From an uncultured Rhodospirillales bacterium (lineage in GTDB: Bacteria > Pseudomonadota > Alphaproteobacteria > Acetobacterales > Acetobacteraceae), in assembly GCA_903865895.1 (NCBI GenBank), contig CAIPLM010000014.1:1-64000 (forward strand): 64,000 bases of DNA. The letters are read 5' to 3'. The position numbers and the translations under genes are program-made. The notes under the pieces are model-generated. The model saw only the letters and a list, made by a program, of their open reading frames with translations, was not told the origin of the DNA and ran no database searches. Every line of letters starts with the position of its first letter. Within the stretch, counting starts at the first letter, position 1. Of this stretch, positions 1-9,875 are shown in pieces.

Positions 1-1140
1 GAGCAGAGCGTGTTCGGCTCCGGCACGCTCGAGATCATGCCGGACGGGTTCGGCTATCTGCGCAGTGCCGAGAGCAACTATCTGCCCGGCCCGGATGATA
101 TCTACGTCTCGCCCAGCCAGGTCCGCCGCTTCGCGCTGCGCACCGGGGACAGCGTGGAGGGCCAGATCCGCGCGCCGAAGGATGGCGAGCGTTACTTCGC
201 GCTGCTCAAGCTCAACACCATCAACTTCGAGCCGCCGGATGCGGTGAAGCACCGCATCAACTTCGACAACCTGACGCCGCTCTACCCTGATCGCCGGCTG
301 AAGATGGAGATGGAGAACTTCCAGTCCGTCGCCAAGGGGCCGCAGAAGGACATGACGCCGCGGGTGATCGACCTTATCACCCCGATCGGCATGGGCCAGC
401 GCGCGCTGATCGTGGCGCCGCCGCGCACCGGCAAGACGGTGATGCTGCAGAACATCGCCACCGCCATCGCCCATAACCATCCCGAAGTCTTCCTCATGGT
501 GCTGCTCATCGATGAGCGGCCGGAGGAAGTGACGGATATGGCGCGCACGGTGAAGGGAGAGGTGGTCGCCTCCACCTTCGACGAGCCGCCGACCCGGCAT
601 GTTGCCGTCACTGAAATGGTGCTGGAGAAGGCGAAGCGCCTCGTCGAGCATAAGCGAGACGTGGTGATCCTGCTGGATTCCATCACCCGCCTGGCCCGCG
701 CCTACAACACCGTGGTGCCCTCGTCCGGCAAGGTGCTGACCGGCGGTGTGGATGCCAACGCGCTGCAACGCCCCAAGCGCTTTTTCGGTGCGGCCCGTAA
801 CATCGAGGAAGGCGGTTCGCTGACCATCATCGCCACTGCGCTGATCGATACCGGCAGCCGCATGGACGAGGTGATCTTCGAGGAGTTCAAGGGCACTGGT
901 AACTCCGAAATCATCCTTGACCGCAAGCTGTCGGATAAGCGGACCTTCCCGGCGATCGACATCACTAAGTCCGGCACCCGCAAGGAAGAACTCTTGGTGG
1001 ACCGCGGCACGCTGTCCAAGATGTGGGTGCTGCGGCGCATCCTCAACCCGATGGGGCCGATGGATTCGATGGACTTCCTGCTGGACAAGCTGAAGTACAG
1101 CAAGACCAACCAGGACTTCTTCGACGCAATGAATACATGA
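1..1140 (+). CDS. rho: Transcription termination factor Rho (5'-truncated by window edge)
   Basis: Rho is the hexameric RNA-dependent ATPase that ends transcription of untranslated RNA. The frame is open from base 1, so the GTG at base 10 offered by the ORF track is internal; about 40 N-terminal residues are outside the window compared with the usual ~420 aa. Visible are the RNA-binding cold-shock-like region ([14 protein letters not shown]), the Walker A loop APPRTGKT, the Walker B region [13 protein letters not shown], and the conserved R- and Q-loop stretches further on ([30 protein letters not shown]). The protein ends normally at a TGA. A hairpin terminator follows 80 bp downstream, so rho appears to be the last gene of its unit. 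Identification is essentially certain from the conserved core. Confidence 0.97.
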   Translation, partial: EQSVFGSGTLEIMPDGFGYLRSAESNYLPGPDDIYVSPSQVRRFALRTGDSVEGQIRAPKDGERYFALLKLNTINFEPPDAVKHRINFDNLTPLYPDRRLKMEMENFQSVAKGPQKDMTPRVIDLITPIGMGQRALIVAPPRTGKTVMLQNIATAIAHNHPEVFLMVLLIDERPEEVTDMARTVKGEVVASTFDEPPTRHVAVTEMVLEKAKRLVEHKRDVVILLDSITRLARAYNTVVPSSGKVLTGGVDANALQRPKRFFGAARNIEEGGSLTIIATALIDTGSRMDEVIFEEFKGTGNSEIILDRKLSDKRTFPAIDITKSGTRKEELLVDRGTLSKMWVLRRILNPMGPMDSMDFLLDKLKYSKTNQDFFDAMNT

Positions 1141-1219
1141 CCCTGTCGGCCCGGTATTACCACGCGTCTGTTTAGCGTGGCTCCAATCAGGCCGAGGTTT
1201 ACAGCGCTAGTGATGAAAA

Positions 1220-1256
1220 GCGTGCTTCTCTTGTTGATGGGGGAGCACGCGTTTTC
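1220..1256 (+). terminator. Intrinsic terminator downstream of rho
   Basis: GCGTGCTTCTC pairs with the downstream GGGGGAGCACGC arm (with G-T pairs near the loop) and is followed by GTTTTC; AAAA precedes the left arm, so it could also work leftward. A weaker 6-bp stem, CCACGC/GCGTGG, lies at 1160-1180 without a T tract. Placement 80 bp after the rho stop and before the ahcY promoter fits a transcription boundary. Confidence 0.7.
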
Positions 1257-1371
1257 GTCCTGGGTTCGTCATGGCCGATGCTAGGCACCGGCCACAGGCG
1301 CAAGGAAGGCGAAAGGAGTCTGTTGTAATAGTGGGGCGGCGCAAGGCTGTCCGTCATCTCGCCAATATCAC

Positions 1372-1400
1372 TTGCGGTCATAAAGATATCCTTATATAGC
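1372..1400 (+). promoter_or_regulatory. Candidate ahcY promoter
   Basis: TTGCGG (1372-1377) and TATAGC (1395-1400) are separated by 17 bp, close to sigma-70 spacing, and lie 26 bp upstream of the ahcY start codon. The spacer is occupied by a near-perfect palindrome listed separately. Inferred by eye only; the -10 matches four of six consensus bases. Confidence 0.4.
1380..1395. promoter_or_regulatory. Operator-like palindrome in the ahcY promoter
   Basis: ATAAAGATATCCTTAT is a 16-bp inverted repeat with one mismatched pair (ATAAAGAT/ATCCTTAT). From memory it resembles the CATAAAGATATCTTTATG-type sites that precede methionine-cycle genes in alphaproteobacteria and are assigned to the ArsR-family S-adenosylhomocysteine-responsive regulator SahR. 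It sits between the putative -35 and -10 of ahcY, where a bound repressor would block RNA polymerase. No sahR gene lies in this window. Confidence 0.5.
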
Positions 1401-1425
1401 CGCCGCCGAAACGCAGGAGCGCGAT

Positions 1426-2730
1426 ATGAGCGATTACAAGGTTAAAGATATCTCCCTGGCCGAATGGGGCGCCAAGGAAATCTCGATGGCCCAGGATGAG
1501 ATGCCGGGCCTGATGGCCATCCGCGCCGAATATGGCGCCGCAAAGCCGCTCAAGGGCGCCCGCATCGTCGGCTGCCTGCACATGACCATCCAGACCGCGG
1601 TGCTGATCCAGACGCTGGAGCATCTCGGCGCCACCGTGCGCTGGTCCTCCTGCAACATTTTCTCGACGCAGGACCATGCCGCCGCCGCCATCGCCGCCGC
1701 CGGCACCCCCGTTTTCGCCTGGAAAGGCATGAACGAGGAGGAGTTCTGGTGGTGCATCGAGCAGACCCTGCGCGGGCCGGCCCAGGCTGACGGCAGCGTC
1801 TGGACGCCCAACATGATCCTGGACGATGGCGGTGACGTCACCCAGATCATGCATGAGAAGTATCCGGAGATGCTGAAGGACGTGCGCGGCATTTCCGAGG
1901 AGACCACCACCGGCGTGCACCGGCTGTGGGAAATGGCCAAGGCCGGCAAGCTGCTGGTGCCCGCCATCAACGTGAATGACAGCGTCACCAAGTCGAAGTT
2001 CGACAATCTCTATGGCTGCCGTGAGTCGCTGGTGGACGCGATCCGTCGCGGCACCGACGTGATGATGGCCGGCAAGGTCGCCGTAGTGAACGGCTTCGGC
2101 GATGTCGGCAAGGGCTCCGCCGCCTCGCTGCGCCAGGCCGGCTGCCGCGTGATGGTGACCGAGGTCGACCCGATCTGCGCGCTGCAGGCGGCGATGGAGG
2201 GCTATGAGGTGGTGACCATGGACGCCGTGGCGCCCAAGGCCGACATTTTCGTGACCGCGACCGGCAATGTGGACGTGATCACCATCGACCACATGCGCGC
2301 CATGAAGCACCGCGCCATCGTCTGCAACATCGGCCACTTCGACAGCGAGATTCAGGTTGACGCGCTGCGCAACTACACCTGGGACAACGTGAAGCCGCAG
2401 GTGGACGAGGTTGTCTTCCCGGACGGCAAGCGCCTGATCCTGCTCTCCGAGGGCCGCCTGGTGAACCTCGGCAACGCCACGGGGCATCCGAGCTTCGTGA
2501 TGTCGGCGAGCTTCACCAACCAGACGCTGGCGCAGCTTGAGCTGTGGACGGCGCCGGCCGGGAAGTATGAGCGGCAGGTCTACACCCTGCCGAAGCATCT
2601 CGACGAGAAGGTCGCGGCGCTGCATCTCGCCAAGGTTGGCGCGACGCTCACCAAGCTGTCGCCGAAGCAGGCCGAATACATCGGAATGCCCGTCAGCGGC
2701 CCGTTCAAGCACGACCTCTACCGCTACTAG
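1426..2730 (+). CDS. ahcY: Adenosylhomocysteinase
   Basis: Cytosolic, NAD-dependent hydrolysis of S-adenosylhomocysteine to adenosine and homocysteine, which removes the product inhibitor of methyltransferases. The 434-aa length is normal for the bacterial enzyme. The N-terminal substrate domain has the conserved [12 protein letters not shown] and [13 protein letters not shown] stretches; the NAD-binding motif [10 protein letters not shown] is at about residues 223-232; the C terminus ends in the typical KHDLYRY. The ATG at 1426 is preceded by GCAGGAGCG. The gene stands alone, bounded by the rho terminator upstream and a strong hairpin downstream, with an operator-like palindrome in its promoter, so it is probably regulated by SAH level. 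Very high confidence. Confidence 0.97.
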   Translation: MSDYKVKDISLAEWGAKEISMAQDEMPGLMAIRAEYGAAKPLKGARIVGCLHMTIQTAVLIQTLEHLGATVRWSSCNIFSTQDHAAAAIAAAGTPVFAWKGMNEEEFWWCIEQTLRGPAQADGSVWTPNMILDDGGDVTQIMHEKYPEMLKDVRGISEETTTGVHRLWEMAKAGKLLVPAINVNDSVTKSKFDNLYGCRESLVDAIRRGTDVMMAGKVAVVNGFGDVGKGSAASLRQAGCRVMVTEVDPICALQAAMEGYEVVTMDAVAPKADIFVTATGNVDVITIDHMRAMKHRAIVCNIGHFDSEIQVDALRNYTWDNVKPQVDEVVFPDGKRLILLSEGRLVNLGNATGHPSFVMSASFTNQTLAQLELWTAPAGKYERQVYTLPKHLDEKVAALHLAKVGATLTKLSPKQAEYIGMPVSGPFKHDLYRY

Positions 2731-2741
2731 GCGATCCCTGG

Positions 2742-2765
2742 CCGGCCGGGTTCGCCCGGCCGGTT
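2742..2765 (+). terminator. Hairpin after ahcY
   Basis: CCGGCCGGG-TTCG-CCCGGCCGG forms a 9-bp GC stem closed by a TTCG tetraloop, 11 bp after the ahcY stop. Only two T residues follow, so termination efficiency is uncertain, but position and symmetry fit an end-of-transcript hairpin. Confidence 0.6.
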
Positions 2766-2886
2766 AGGCATTGCTTCACTTTAACGTGGTTATCATCGTT
2801 TTGCCGTGACGGCGCCTCGATCGTCACGCCATATCGAGGCTCGAAAACCCGGCCTTGCTTACCGTCCGGGATTTGGAGCCTTGCTG

Positions 2887-3120
2887 ATGTCGCAGACCGT
2901 GATTTTCGACCCCGAGATGCCCTGCACGATGGCGCTGCGCCGCCGCATGGCGGAGGGAATGGACCGCAGTTTCGCCGCCGATTTGCTGTTTCTGGAACGC
3001 TGGGAAATTTCGCCGGCGCCGGGCAGCGGTGCCGCGCTGCGGGTCTCGCAAATCCGGCGGGCCAATCCCGAGTTGGCGGCGGCCATTCGCGCCGAGGTTG
3101 CTGCTCACACACATCGCTAG
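2887..3120 (+). CDS. Small hypothetical protein
   Basis: A 77-aa ORF that I do not recognise. The ATG at 2887 is preceded by TTTGGAG at suitable distance; the ORF track start at 2806 would add 27 residues but lacks a clear ribosome binding site. The product is soluble-looking, with an arginine-rich helix (MALRRRMAEGM) and an alanine-rich C-terminal helix. It could be a small alphaproteobacterial conserved protein. Antisense ORFs of similar length exist here, so coding status is only moderately supported. A GC hairpin (AGCGCG/CGCGCT at 3145-3165) lies just behind it without a T tract. Confidence 0.45.
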   Translation: MSQTVIFDPEMPCTMALRRRMAEGMDRSFAADLLFLERWEISPAPGSGAALRVSQIRRANPELAAAIRAEVAAHTHR

Positions 3121-3202
3121 CGCGGGAGCCGGTTCGGCGGTTGCAGCGCGCCGGCCGGGCGCGCTGAGGTCAAAAAATCTTCGCTGCCACGGAAAATTCT
3201 TC

Positions 3203-3231
3203 TTGCTTCCAACTTGTGAGTTAACTATAAA
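3203..3231 (+). promoter_or_regulatory. Candidate promoter for the sco unit
   Basis: TTGCTT (3203-3208), a 17-bp spacer, then TATAAA (3226-3231), in a notably A/T-rich island within GC-rich surroundings. It lies about 30 bp upstream of the next ORF and would drive that ORF with scoA and scoB. Confidence 0.5.
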
Positions 3232-3263
3232 GCTCTTATAGATACAAGGAGTGACGAAACGCG

Positions 3264-3740
3264 ATGAGCCGGCCGCCTGCCCTTTCCCGGGAGAATGTCC
3301 CCGACATCGCCGCCCTGATCGGAGGGGTGCTGGGCATGCTGCTGCGCGTCCTGCTCGGGCTCGCCCGGCGGGAGGCGGCGGGCCGCCCAGGGGAATCGCT
3401 GGAAGGCACGGTTGCGGTGGTGCTGGCGGCCGAGGCGGCCATCGCGCTCGACGATGAACCCTATGTTGAATGGGAGTGGGTGCCGGCGCCGTGGCGGAAC
3501 GGGCGGCTTTTGCCGCGGCGGCATGCCCGGGCGCTGAGCATCGCGCTGCCCTGCCGCAAGCTGCGGCGCGGAGCCTACGGGCGCGGGCCGCCCTTGCGCG
3601 GTTTCATGGTTGGTCGGCCGCAAACCGGCATTGCCCAGGGGCGATGCGCGGGGGATTACGCATGCCCGGGCGCCCGGGCTCGGCTTGCGGGCCGCGGCGA
3701 CTGGTGGCAGATCAATGCCGCGATGCAGCATCGGAGGTGA
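3264..3740 (+). CDS. Hypothetical protein ahead of scoA
   Basis: A 158-aa ORF without a family I recognise. AAGGAG ends 12 bases before the ATG at 3264, slightly long spacing; an overlapping ORF from GTG 3251 in another frame is the competing choice. The N-terminal third has a hydrophobic stretch (IGGVLGMLLRVLLGLA) that could be one membrane helix; the rest is rich in Arg, Ala and Trp. Its TGA lies inside the GGAGGTGA ribosome binding site of scoA, so translation could be coupled if it is expressed. It may instead be a chance ORF within a long leader. Function unknown. Confidence 0.4.
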   Translation: MSRPPALSRENVPDIAALIGGVLGMLLRVLLGLARREAAGRPGESLEGTVAVVLAAEAAIALDDEPYVEWEWVPAPWRNGRLLPRRHARALSIALPCRKLRRGAYGRGPPLRGFMVGRPQTGIAQGRCAGDYACPGARARLAGRGDWWQINAAMQHRR

Positions 3741-3742
3741 AG

Positions 3743-4453
3743 ATGGCGGTAAACAAGGTCTATCCGGACGCAACGGCGGCACTGGCCGATCTGCTGCGGG
3801 ACGGCATGACGATCATGGCCGGCGGCTTCGGCCTGTGCGGCATCCCCGGCGTGCTGATCGAGGCGATCAAGGCTTCCGGCGTGAAGGACCTCGTTTGCAT
3901 CAGCAATAACGCGGGCGTGGATGACGCGGGCCTCGGCATCCTGCTGCAGACGCGGCAGATCCGGAAGATGATCAGCTCCTACGTGGGCGAGAACGCCACT
4001 TTCGCCAAGCAGTTCCTGGCCGGCGAGCTCGAGATCGAGTTCAACCCGCAGGGCACGCTGGCCGAGCGTATTCGCGCCGGCGGGGCGGGCATTCCCGCCT
4101 TCTTCACCAAGACCGGCGTGGGCACCCAGATCGCCGAGGGCAAGGAGGTGCGGGAGTTCGACGGCGAGCACTATGTGATGGAGCGCGGACTATTCGCCGA
4201 TCTCGCGGTGATCCATGCCTGGAAGGCGGATACCGAGGGCAATCTGGTCTATCGGAAGACGGCGCGGAACTTCAATCCGATGATGGCGACGGCGGCCAAG
4301 ACCACGGTGGTGCAGGTGGAGCGCCTGGTGGAGCCCGGCAGCTTCGATGCCGACCACATCATCACGCCCGGGATCTTCGTGAAGCGCATCGTGCATGTCG
4401 GCAACGTCGAAAAGCGGATCGAGCAGCGTACCGTGCGCAAGCGTGCGGCATAG
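3743..4453 (+). CDS. scoA: 3-oxoacid CoA-transferase subunit A
   Basis: Alpha subunit of succinyl-CoA:3-ketoacid (acetoacetate) CoA transferase, which moves CoA between succinate and acetoacetate in ketone-body or polyhydroxybutyrate breakdown. The ORF track begins far upstream; the ATG at 3743 behind TCGGAGGTGAAG gives 236 aa, the normal subunit length, starting [10 protein letters not shown]. The CoA-binding glycine motif GGFGLCGIP is near residue 27, and the family stretches [10 protein letters not shown] and [17 protein letters not shown] are present. The beta subunit follows after 7 bp, as expected for a co-translated heteromer. Family I CoA transferases share this fold, so the exact acyl specificity is inferred. 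Confidence 0.93.
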   Translation: MAVNKVYPDATAALADLLRDGMTIMAGGFGLCGIPGVLIEAIKASGVKDLVCISNNAGVDDAGLGILLQTRQIRKMISSYVGENATFAKQFLAGELEIEFNPQGTLAERIRAGGAGIPAFFTKTGVGTQIAEGKEVREFDGEHYVMERGLFADLAVIHAWKADTEGNLVYRKTARNFNPMMATAAKTTVVQVERLVEPGSFDADHIITPGIFVKRIVHVGNVEKRIEQRTVRKRAA

Positions 4454-4460
4454 GGAGGGC

Positions 4461-5088
<628 letters not shown>

Positions 5089-5102
<14 letters not shown>

Positions 5103-5562
5103 GGCTGTGCATGAAGGAGGGCGGCGCGGGGTAGGATAGCGTCGCGCCGATCAGGAGGGCGCCGAGGCCGAGCAGGGGATCGGCATCGGCCGGCCAATCC
5201 AGCCGGTCATCCGGGCGGGTCTCGTGGGTCAGCACGTGGTGGACGGCGAGGGCGATGGGGTCGGCGGAGGCCAGGGCCTGGGTGATCCAGGGTGGCAGGG
5301 CGTCATACCGCCAGGTTTGATCGCCGATGATCACCGCCGCGTGGGTGCCGCGTGGGGGGATGCGGGGGGTGTGGGGATCGGGCCAGCCCATGAACGCCGC
5401 CATCGCTGCGTCGAACGCTGGGGTGCGCTGGGCGGCCCAGGCGAGAGCGCGATCAGGGGTCGCGTCGGGCATGATGGCGGTGGCCCGCAGCCATTCGACG
5501 AAGACCGCGAGGCCGCTCGCTGCTACCCCTTCATCGCCCGGCTGCCATGCGCTTGAAACCAT
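5089..5562 (-). CDS. Short AMP-ligase-like hypothetical protein
   Basis: A 157-aa leftward ORF. The N-terminal half ([31 protein letters not shown]) resembles the N-terminal region of acetoacetyl-CoA-synthetase-type ligases, and the stretch [10 protein letters not shown] followed by [16 protein letters not shown] resembles the part of the AMP-binding domain that normally reads LRPGDRL...LLxGAT. No ATP-binding loop, adenylation signature or C-terminal lysine domain is present, so it cannot be an active ligase as it stands. It may be a small standalone relative or a decayed remnant. Its position beside scoAB, which handles acetoacetate, fits an old link to acetoacetate activation. Assignment is tentative; coding likelihood is moderate. 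Confidence 0.5.
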
Positions 5563-5652
5563 GCCGATTCCCAGGATTCGGGCCTTGATCCCCGGGCAAA
5601 GGGGAGGCTATATGCGCCCCTCTTCGCGAACCCAGGCGAGGAGACGGAATGT

Positions 5653-5728
5653 GGGGCCATAGCTCAGCTGGGAGAGCGCCTGAATGGCATTCAGGAGGTC
5701 AGCGGTTCGATCCCGCTTGGCTCCACCA
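5653..5728 (+). tRNA. tRNA-Ala (anticodon GGC)
   Basis: A complete 76-nt cloverleaf. The acceptor GGGGCCA pairs with TGGCTCC (one G-T), the D arm is AGCTCAGCTGGGAGAGC, the anticodon stem-loop CCTGAATGGCATTCAGG has GGC as anticodon, and the T arm is AGCGGTTCGATCCCGCT. The discriminator A is followed by an encoded CCA. It reads GCC codons, the most frequent alanine codon type in this GC-rich genome. Confidence 0.97.
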
Positions 5729-5765
5729 TCCCCCTTCTTTCCGTAAACCCAGCGACTGCTGAACT

Positions 5766-5790
5766 AGCCCGGCCGAAGCCGGGCTGTTCG
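5766..5790. terminator. Shared hairpin between tRNA-Ala and the aminotransferase gene
   Basis: AGCCCGGC-CGAA-GCCGGGCT is a perfect 8-bp stem with a CGAA tetraloop followed by TGTTCGT. It lies 37 bp after the tRNA and 8 bp from the 3' end of the leftward aminotransferase gene, so it can end transcripts from both sides. Confidence 0.65.
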
Positions 5791-5797
5791 TATGTGG

Positions 5798-7090
5798 TCA
5801 GGCCGCCTTGCGCCAGCTCAGTTCGGCGTCAATCGCGGTGGCGAAGGCATCGAGCGTCACCTTGATATCGGCCTCGGTGTGGGCGGTGGAGATGTAGGTC
5901 TTGCCGTCGCTTTTCAGCACGCCGTTCTCGCGGATGGTCTGGTTGAAGCGGCGCACGGCAGCCGCGTCGCCGCGCATCACGGAGCGATAGTCGTTGAGCG
6001 AGCCCTCGGCGAACACCACATCGAACATCACGGGGTGGCCGAGCACCTGGGCCGGCAGCCCGGCGCGGCGGAGCATCTCGCCGATGGTGTCGATCAGCGT
6101 CTGCCCGGTGGCGTAGGCGCGCTCATACTGGCCGGGCTCGCGCAGCACCGCGAGCGAGGCGAGGCCCGCCACCGCCGCCACCGGATTGCCCGAGAGCGTG
6201 CCGATCTGCGTCATGAACTTGTCGTCACCAACCTTGCCGCGATCGAACATCGCCATGATCTCGGCCTTGCCGGTCACCGCCGAAAGCGGGAAGCCGCCGC
6301 CGATGATCTTGCCCATGGTGCAGAGGTCCGGCGTGATGCCGTAGAGCTCCTGGGCGCCGCCATAGGCGAAGCGGAAGCCGGTCACCACCTCGTCGAAGAT
6401 CAGGGGGATACCAAGCTCCGCCGTCACCGCCCGCACGGCGGCGAGGAAGCCGGGCAGCGGGGCGATCAGGCGCTGGAAGGGCTCGATGATCACGCCCCCG
6501 AGCTCATCGGCATATTCGCGGATCATCCGCACCGCCGCGTCGGTGTCGTTGAACGGGGCCACCAGCACCTCGTTCTGCACGCTGCGGGGAATGCCGGGGG
6601 TGTCGGGCACGGCCTGCGGGAAATTGGCGAGGCGCTTCGGCGCGAGGCTCATCAGCCCCCAGTCGGACATGCCGTGATAGCCGCCCTCGAACTTCAGGAT
6701 CTTCTCGCGCCCGCGATAGGCGCGCACCAGGCGCATCGCATAGGCATCCGCCTCGGTGCCGGAGGAGCAGAACCGCACCTGCTCGGCGCAGGGCACCGCG
6801 CGGACGATTTCCTGGGCGAGCAGGATGCCGTGCTCGTTATTGGTGAAGAAGGTGGTGCCCTTGCGCACCTGCGTCTCCACGGCCGCCGTCACGTCGGGGT
6901 GGCAATGGCCGATGAACATCGGGCCGGAGCCCAGCAGATAGTCCACATACTCGTTGCCGCTGACATCCCACACCCGCCCGGCGCGGCCCTCGGCGATGAC
7001 GATCTCCATCGGCACATTGCCGAACGTGCCGCCGGGTAAAACCTGGCGGGCGATGTCAACGAGTTCCTGTTCGCGGGCGGAGATCGGCAT
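5798..7090 (-). CDS. Class III aminotransferase (GSA aminomutase-like)
   Basis: PLP-dependent aminotransferase of fold type I, class III. The start MPISAREQEL at 7090 is chosen over the track start, giving 430 aa. Features in order: the N-terminal VLPGGTFGN, the conserved GNEYVDYLLGSGP, the PLP-phosphate motif FCSSGTEADAYAMRLVRAYRGR, GGYHGMSDWG, the DEVVTGFR cofactor Asp, and the PLP lysine in MGKIIGGGFPLSAVTGK. These resemble glutamate-1-semialdehyde aminomutase, but this subgroup is usually annotated only as an aspartate aminotransferase family protein and the true hemL role is unlikely without heme genes nearby. Substrate unknown. It is a single gene with its 3' end at a shared hairpin. 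Confidence 0.88.
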   Translation of the reverse strand: MPISAREQELVDIARQVLPGGTFGNVPMEIVIAEGRAGRVWDVSGNEYVDYLLGSGPMFIGHCHPDVTAAVETQVRKGTTFFTNNEHGILLAQEIVRAVPCAEQVRFCSSGTEADAYAMRLVRAYRGREKILKFEGGYHGMSDWGLMSLAPKRLANFPQAVPDTPGIPRSVQNEVLVAPFNDTDAAVRMIREYADELGGVIIEPFQRLIAPLPGFLAAVRAVTAELGIPLIFDEVVTGFRFAYGGAQELYGITPDLCTMGKIIGGGFPLSAVTGKAEIMAMFDRGKVGDDKFMTQIGTLSGNPVAAVAGLASLAVLREPGQYERAYATGQTLIDTIGEMLRRAGLPAQVLGHPVMFDVVFAEGSLNDYRSVMRGDAAAVRRFNQTIRENGVLKSDGKTYISTAHTEADIKVTLDAFATAIDAELSWRKAA

Positions 7091-7153
7091 GGCTGGCGTC
7101 CCTGGGTGATGAGCGGGCAAACTCAACACCGTCGGCCGCCCGGCGCAAGGGGT

Positions 7154-9046
7154 TCAGATCGCCACGCGGACTCCCAACTCCACCACGCGGTCCGACGGGA
7201 TGCGGAAGAACTCGGTCGCCGAGACGGAGTTGCGCGCCATTAGCAGGAACAGCCACATCCGCCACATCGGCATTTTCGGCGCCGCCGCCGCTACCAGCGT
7301 CTCGCGGCCGAGGAAATAGCTCGCCTGCATCGGCTCCACCGTCACCCCCGCGGCCTGCAGGGCGGCGAGCTCTCGCGGCAGATTGGGGCTTTCCATGAAG
7401 CCGTAGCGGATCAGCACCCGATGGATGCCGGCGGCCAACTCGGTGATTTCCGCCCGCTCCGCCGGCCGGATCTCCGGCACGTCCACGTTCTGCACGGTGA
7501 CGAACAGCACCCGCTCATGCAGCACCTTGTTGTGCTTGAGGTTGTGCAGCAGCGCCCCGGGCACATAGTCGGGGTTCCCCGTCATGAACACGGCCAGCCC
7601 CGGCACCCGGATGGTGCGCGATTGCGGCAGCCGGGCGAGGAAGGAGGCGAGCGGCAGGCTGTCCGTTTTCCAGCGCTCCAGCAACAGCACGCGGCCGCGC
7701 TTCCAGGTGGTCATCATGATGAAAATCGTCATGCCGAGCACCAGCGGCACCCAGCCGCCCTCGACGATCTTCAGCGCATTGGAGGCGAAGAAGGCGATGT
7801 CGATCACCATCAGCCCGCCGAAAATGCTAACCGCCGCGAAGCGGGACCAGTGATAGGTGCGGCGGAAGGCAACGATGGCGAGGATGGAGGTGGCGATGAA
7901 AGTGCCAGTCACCGCGATGCCATAGGCCGAAGCCAGGCTGTCCGAACTGCGGAAAGCCGCCACCAGGAACAGCACGCCGAGCAGCAGCGTCATGTTCACC
8001 TGCGGCAGGTAGATCTGCCCCTCCTCGGTGGCGCTGGTGTGGCGCACGGTCAGGCGCGGCAGGAAGCCCATCTGCATGCATTGCCGCGCCATCGAATAGG
8101 CGCCCGAAATCAGCGCCTGGCTGGCGATCACCGTCGCCGCCGTGGCGAGCAGCACCATCGGCAGCCGCAGCCACTCCGGGCACAGCAGAAAGAACGGGTT
8201 GGACAGCGTCGCCGGGTCCGACAGCACCAGCGCCCCCTGGCCGAAATAGTTCAGCAGCAGGCAGGGCAGCACCATGAACAGCCAGGCGACCTGGATCGGC
8301 CGGCGGCCGAAATGCCCCATATCGGCATACAGCGCCTCGGCACCCGTCACGGCCAGCACGACGGAGCCCAGCACCAGGAAGGCGAGGAAGCCGTGATGCA
8401 GCAGCACCGCCACCCCGTAGGTCGGCGAGATCGCCAGCAACACCTCGGGATTGGCGGCGATCGCCTTCACGCCGAGCAGCCCGATGGCCCCGAACCACAG
8501 CACCATGATCGGCCCGAACAGCTTGCCGATCGCCGCCGTGCCGCGGTACTGCACCATGAACAGCCCGAGGATGATCACCACGGAGAGCGGCAACACCAGC
8601 TCCTTGAACGCCGGCGCCGCCACCTCCAGCCCCTCGACGGCCGACATCACCGAGATCGCCGGGGTGATCATGCCGTCGCCGAAAAACAGCCCGGCGCCGC
8701 AAATGCCGATCATCGTCAGCATCTTGCTCATCCCGGGGCCGGTGGCGCCGCGCTGGGCGAGCGTCATCAGCGCGAGAATGCCGCCCTCGCCGCGGTTATC
8801 GGCGCGCATCACCAGCAGGACGTACTTCACCGTCACCACCAGCACCAGCGACCACAGGATCAGCGACAGCACGCCGAGCACGTCGGCGCGGGCCATGCCG
8901 CCTTCCTTGAAATGCTCCAGGCTGGCCTTCAGCGCGTAAAGCGGGCTGGTGCCGATATCGCCGTAGACGACGCCGAGAACGCCGAGGAATGCCGCAAGCT
9001 TGAGCGATCCGGCCGGGGTGGACGGATCGGCGGAGGCCGTGGTCAT
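7154..9046 (-). CDS. kup: Potassium uptake protein Kup
   Basis: Inner-membrane K+ (probably K+/H+ symport) transporter of the KUP/HAK family. The track ORF is over-extended; the ATG at 9046, with TGGAG upstream, gives 630 aa, matching the usual ~630. The N terminus carries the family signature [16 protein letters not shown], followed by about 12 hydrophobic segments and a soluble C-terminal domain of roughly 160 residues ending [25 protein letters not shown]-like cytoplasmic loop and [19 protein letters not shown] are well conserved. No regulatory partner is adjacent; yggS lies upstream on the same strand after a 124-bp gap in which I see no clear site. A 580-aa antisense ORF is a GC artefact. 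Confidence 0.95.
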   Translation of the reverse strand: MTTASADPSTPAGSLKLAAFLGVLGVVYGDIGTSPLYALKASLEHFKEGGMARADVLGVLSLILWSLVLVVTVKYVLLVMRADNRGEGGILALMTLAQRGATGPGMSKMLTMIGICGAGLFFGDGMITPAISVMSAVEGLEVAAPAFKELVLPLSVVIILGLFMVQYRGTAAIGKLFGPIMVLWFGAIGLLGVKAIAANPEVLLAISPTYGVAVLLHHGFLAFLVLGSVVLAVTGAEALYADMGHFGRRPIQVAWLFMVLPCLLLNYFGQGALVLSDPATLSNPFFLLCPEWLRLPMVLLATAATVIASQALISGAYSMARQCMQMGFLPRLTVRHTSATEEGQIYLPQVNMTLLLGVLFLVAAFRSSDSLASAYGIAVTGTFIATSILAIVAFRRTYHWSRFAAVSIFGGLMVIDIAFFASNALKIVEGGWVPLVLGMTIFIMMTTWKRGRVLLLERWKTDSLPLASFLARLPQSRTIRVPGLAVFMTGNPDYVPGALLHNLKHNKVLHERVLFVTVQNVDVPEIRPAERAEITELAAGIHRVLIRYGFMESPNLPRELAALQAAGVTVEPMQASYFLGRETLVAAAAPKMPMWRMWLFLLMARNSVSATEFFRIPSDRVVELGVRVAI

Positions 9047-9170
9047 GCTATGGCTCCATATCGCGCCGAACGGCGGCGCAGGCGGGCGGTCGATACGCTT
9101 CGGCCACAAGGCCGGCAAGCGGGCGCCGGCATGGCTGGTGTTCGTTCCCCGCAGACGACGTAGCGGCGGA

Positions 9171-9854
9171 TCAGCCCCGCGTACCGAAAATGGCGGTGCC
9201 GACCCGCACATGGGTGGCGCCATGGGCGATCGCCGTCTCGAAATCGCCGGACATCCCCATCGACACCACCTTGAGCCCATGCCGCGCGGCGCGATCGGCC
9301 AGCCAGTCGAAATGCGGCGCCGGATCGTCCTCGGCGGGCGGGATGCACATCAGCCCGGTCAACGCCGCGCCGAAGCGGGCCTTACAATCGATGATGAACG
9401 CATCCGCATCGCTGCGGCCGACGCCCGATTTCTGCTCCTCCGCGCCGACATTCACCTGGATCAGCAGATCAGGCGTGCGTCCCTCGCGGGCAATGGCGTC
9501 GGCGATGGCGTCCGCCAGGCGCGGGCGATCCATGCTCTCGATCACATCGGCAAGCCGCACCGCGTCGCGCGCCTTGTTGGTCTGCAGCCCGCCGATGATG
9601 TGCAGCCGCATCGCCGGGTAGGCCCCGCGCAGATCGGGGAACTTCCCAGCGGCCTCCTGCACCCGGTTTTCGCCGAAATGCACCTGCCCAGCTCCCAGCG
9701 CGGCCAGCACCGCCTCGGCCGGATGCATCTTGGAGACCGCGACCAGGGTGATGTCCTCCGCCCGCCGCCCCGCACGGCTGGCGGCATCGGCGATACGGTC
9801 CTGGATACGGCGCAAATTGCCGGCGACCGCACTATATATATTGTCCATGGGCAT
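9171..9854 (-). CDS. YggS family PLP homeostasis protein
   Basis: Cytosolic PLP-binding protein (PLPBP/YggS/ProSC family) that buffers pyridoxal phosphate and affects amino-acid and keto-acid balance; no enzyme activity is known. The start at ATG 9854 (MPMDNIYS) gives 227 aa; ATG 9848 two codons later is an alternative. The PLP lysine is in [13 protein letters not shown], followed by [13 protein letters not shown], the [15 protein letters not shown] stretch and the C-terminal [27 protein letters not shown] phosphate-binding region, all typical. It is divergent from the next gene with only 21 bp between start codons. The track ORF extends 228 residues further upstream antisense to that gene, which I reject. 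Confidence 0.93.
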   Translation of the reverse strand: MPMDNIYSAVAGNLRRIQDRIADAASRAGRRAEDITLVAVSKMHPAEAVLAALGAGQVHFGENRVQEAAGKFPDLRGAYPAMRLHIIGGLQTNKARDAVRLADVIESMDRPRLADAIADAIAREGRTPDLLIQVNVGAEEQKSGVGRSDADAFIIDCKARFGAALTGLMCIPPAEDDPAPHFDWLADRAARHGLKVVSMGMSGDFETAIAHGATHVRVGTAIFGTRG

Positions 9855-9875
9855 CCGCTCTCGGCCGGAGGATCG

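Noticed and set aside
1199-1381. 60-aa leftward ORF in the rho-ahcY gap
   Set aside because: Covers the terminator hairpin and part of the ahcY promoter; no ribosome binding site or family.
7421-9163. 580-aa plus-strand ORF opposite kup
   Set aside because: Low-complexity His/Gln/Arg-rich translation fully antisense to a well-conserved transporter; typical of GC-rich third-position bias.
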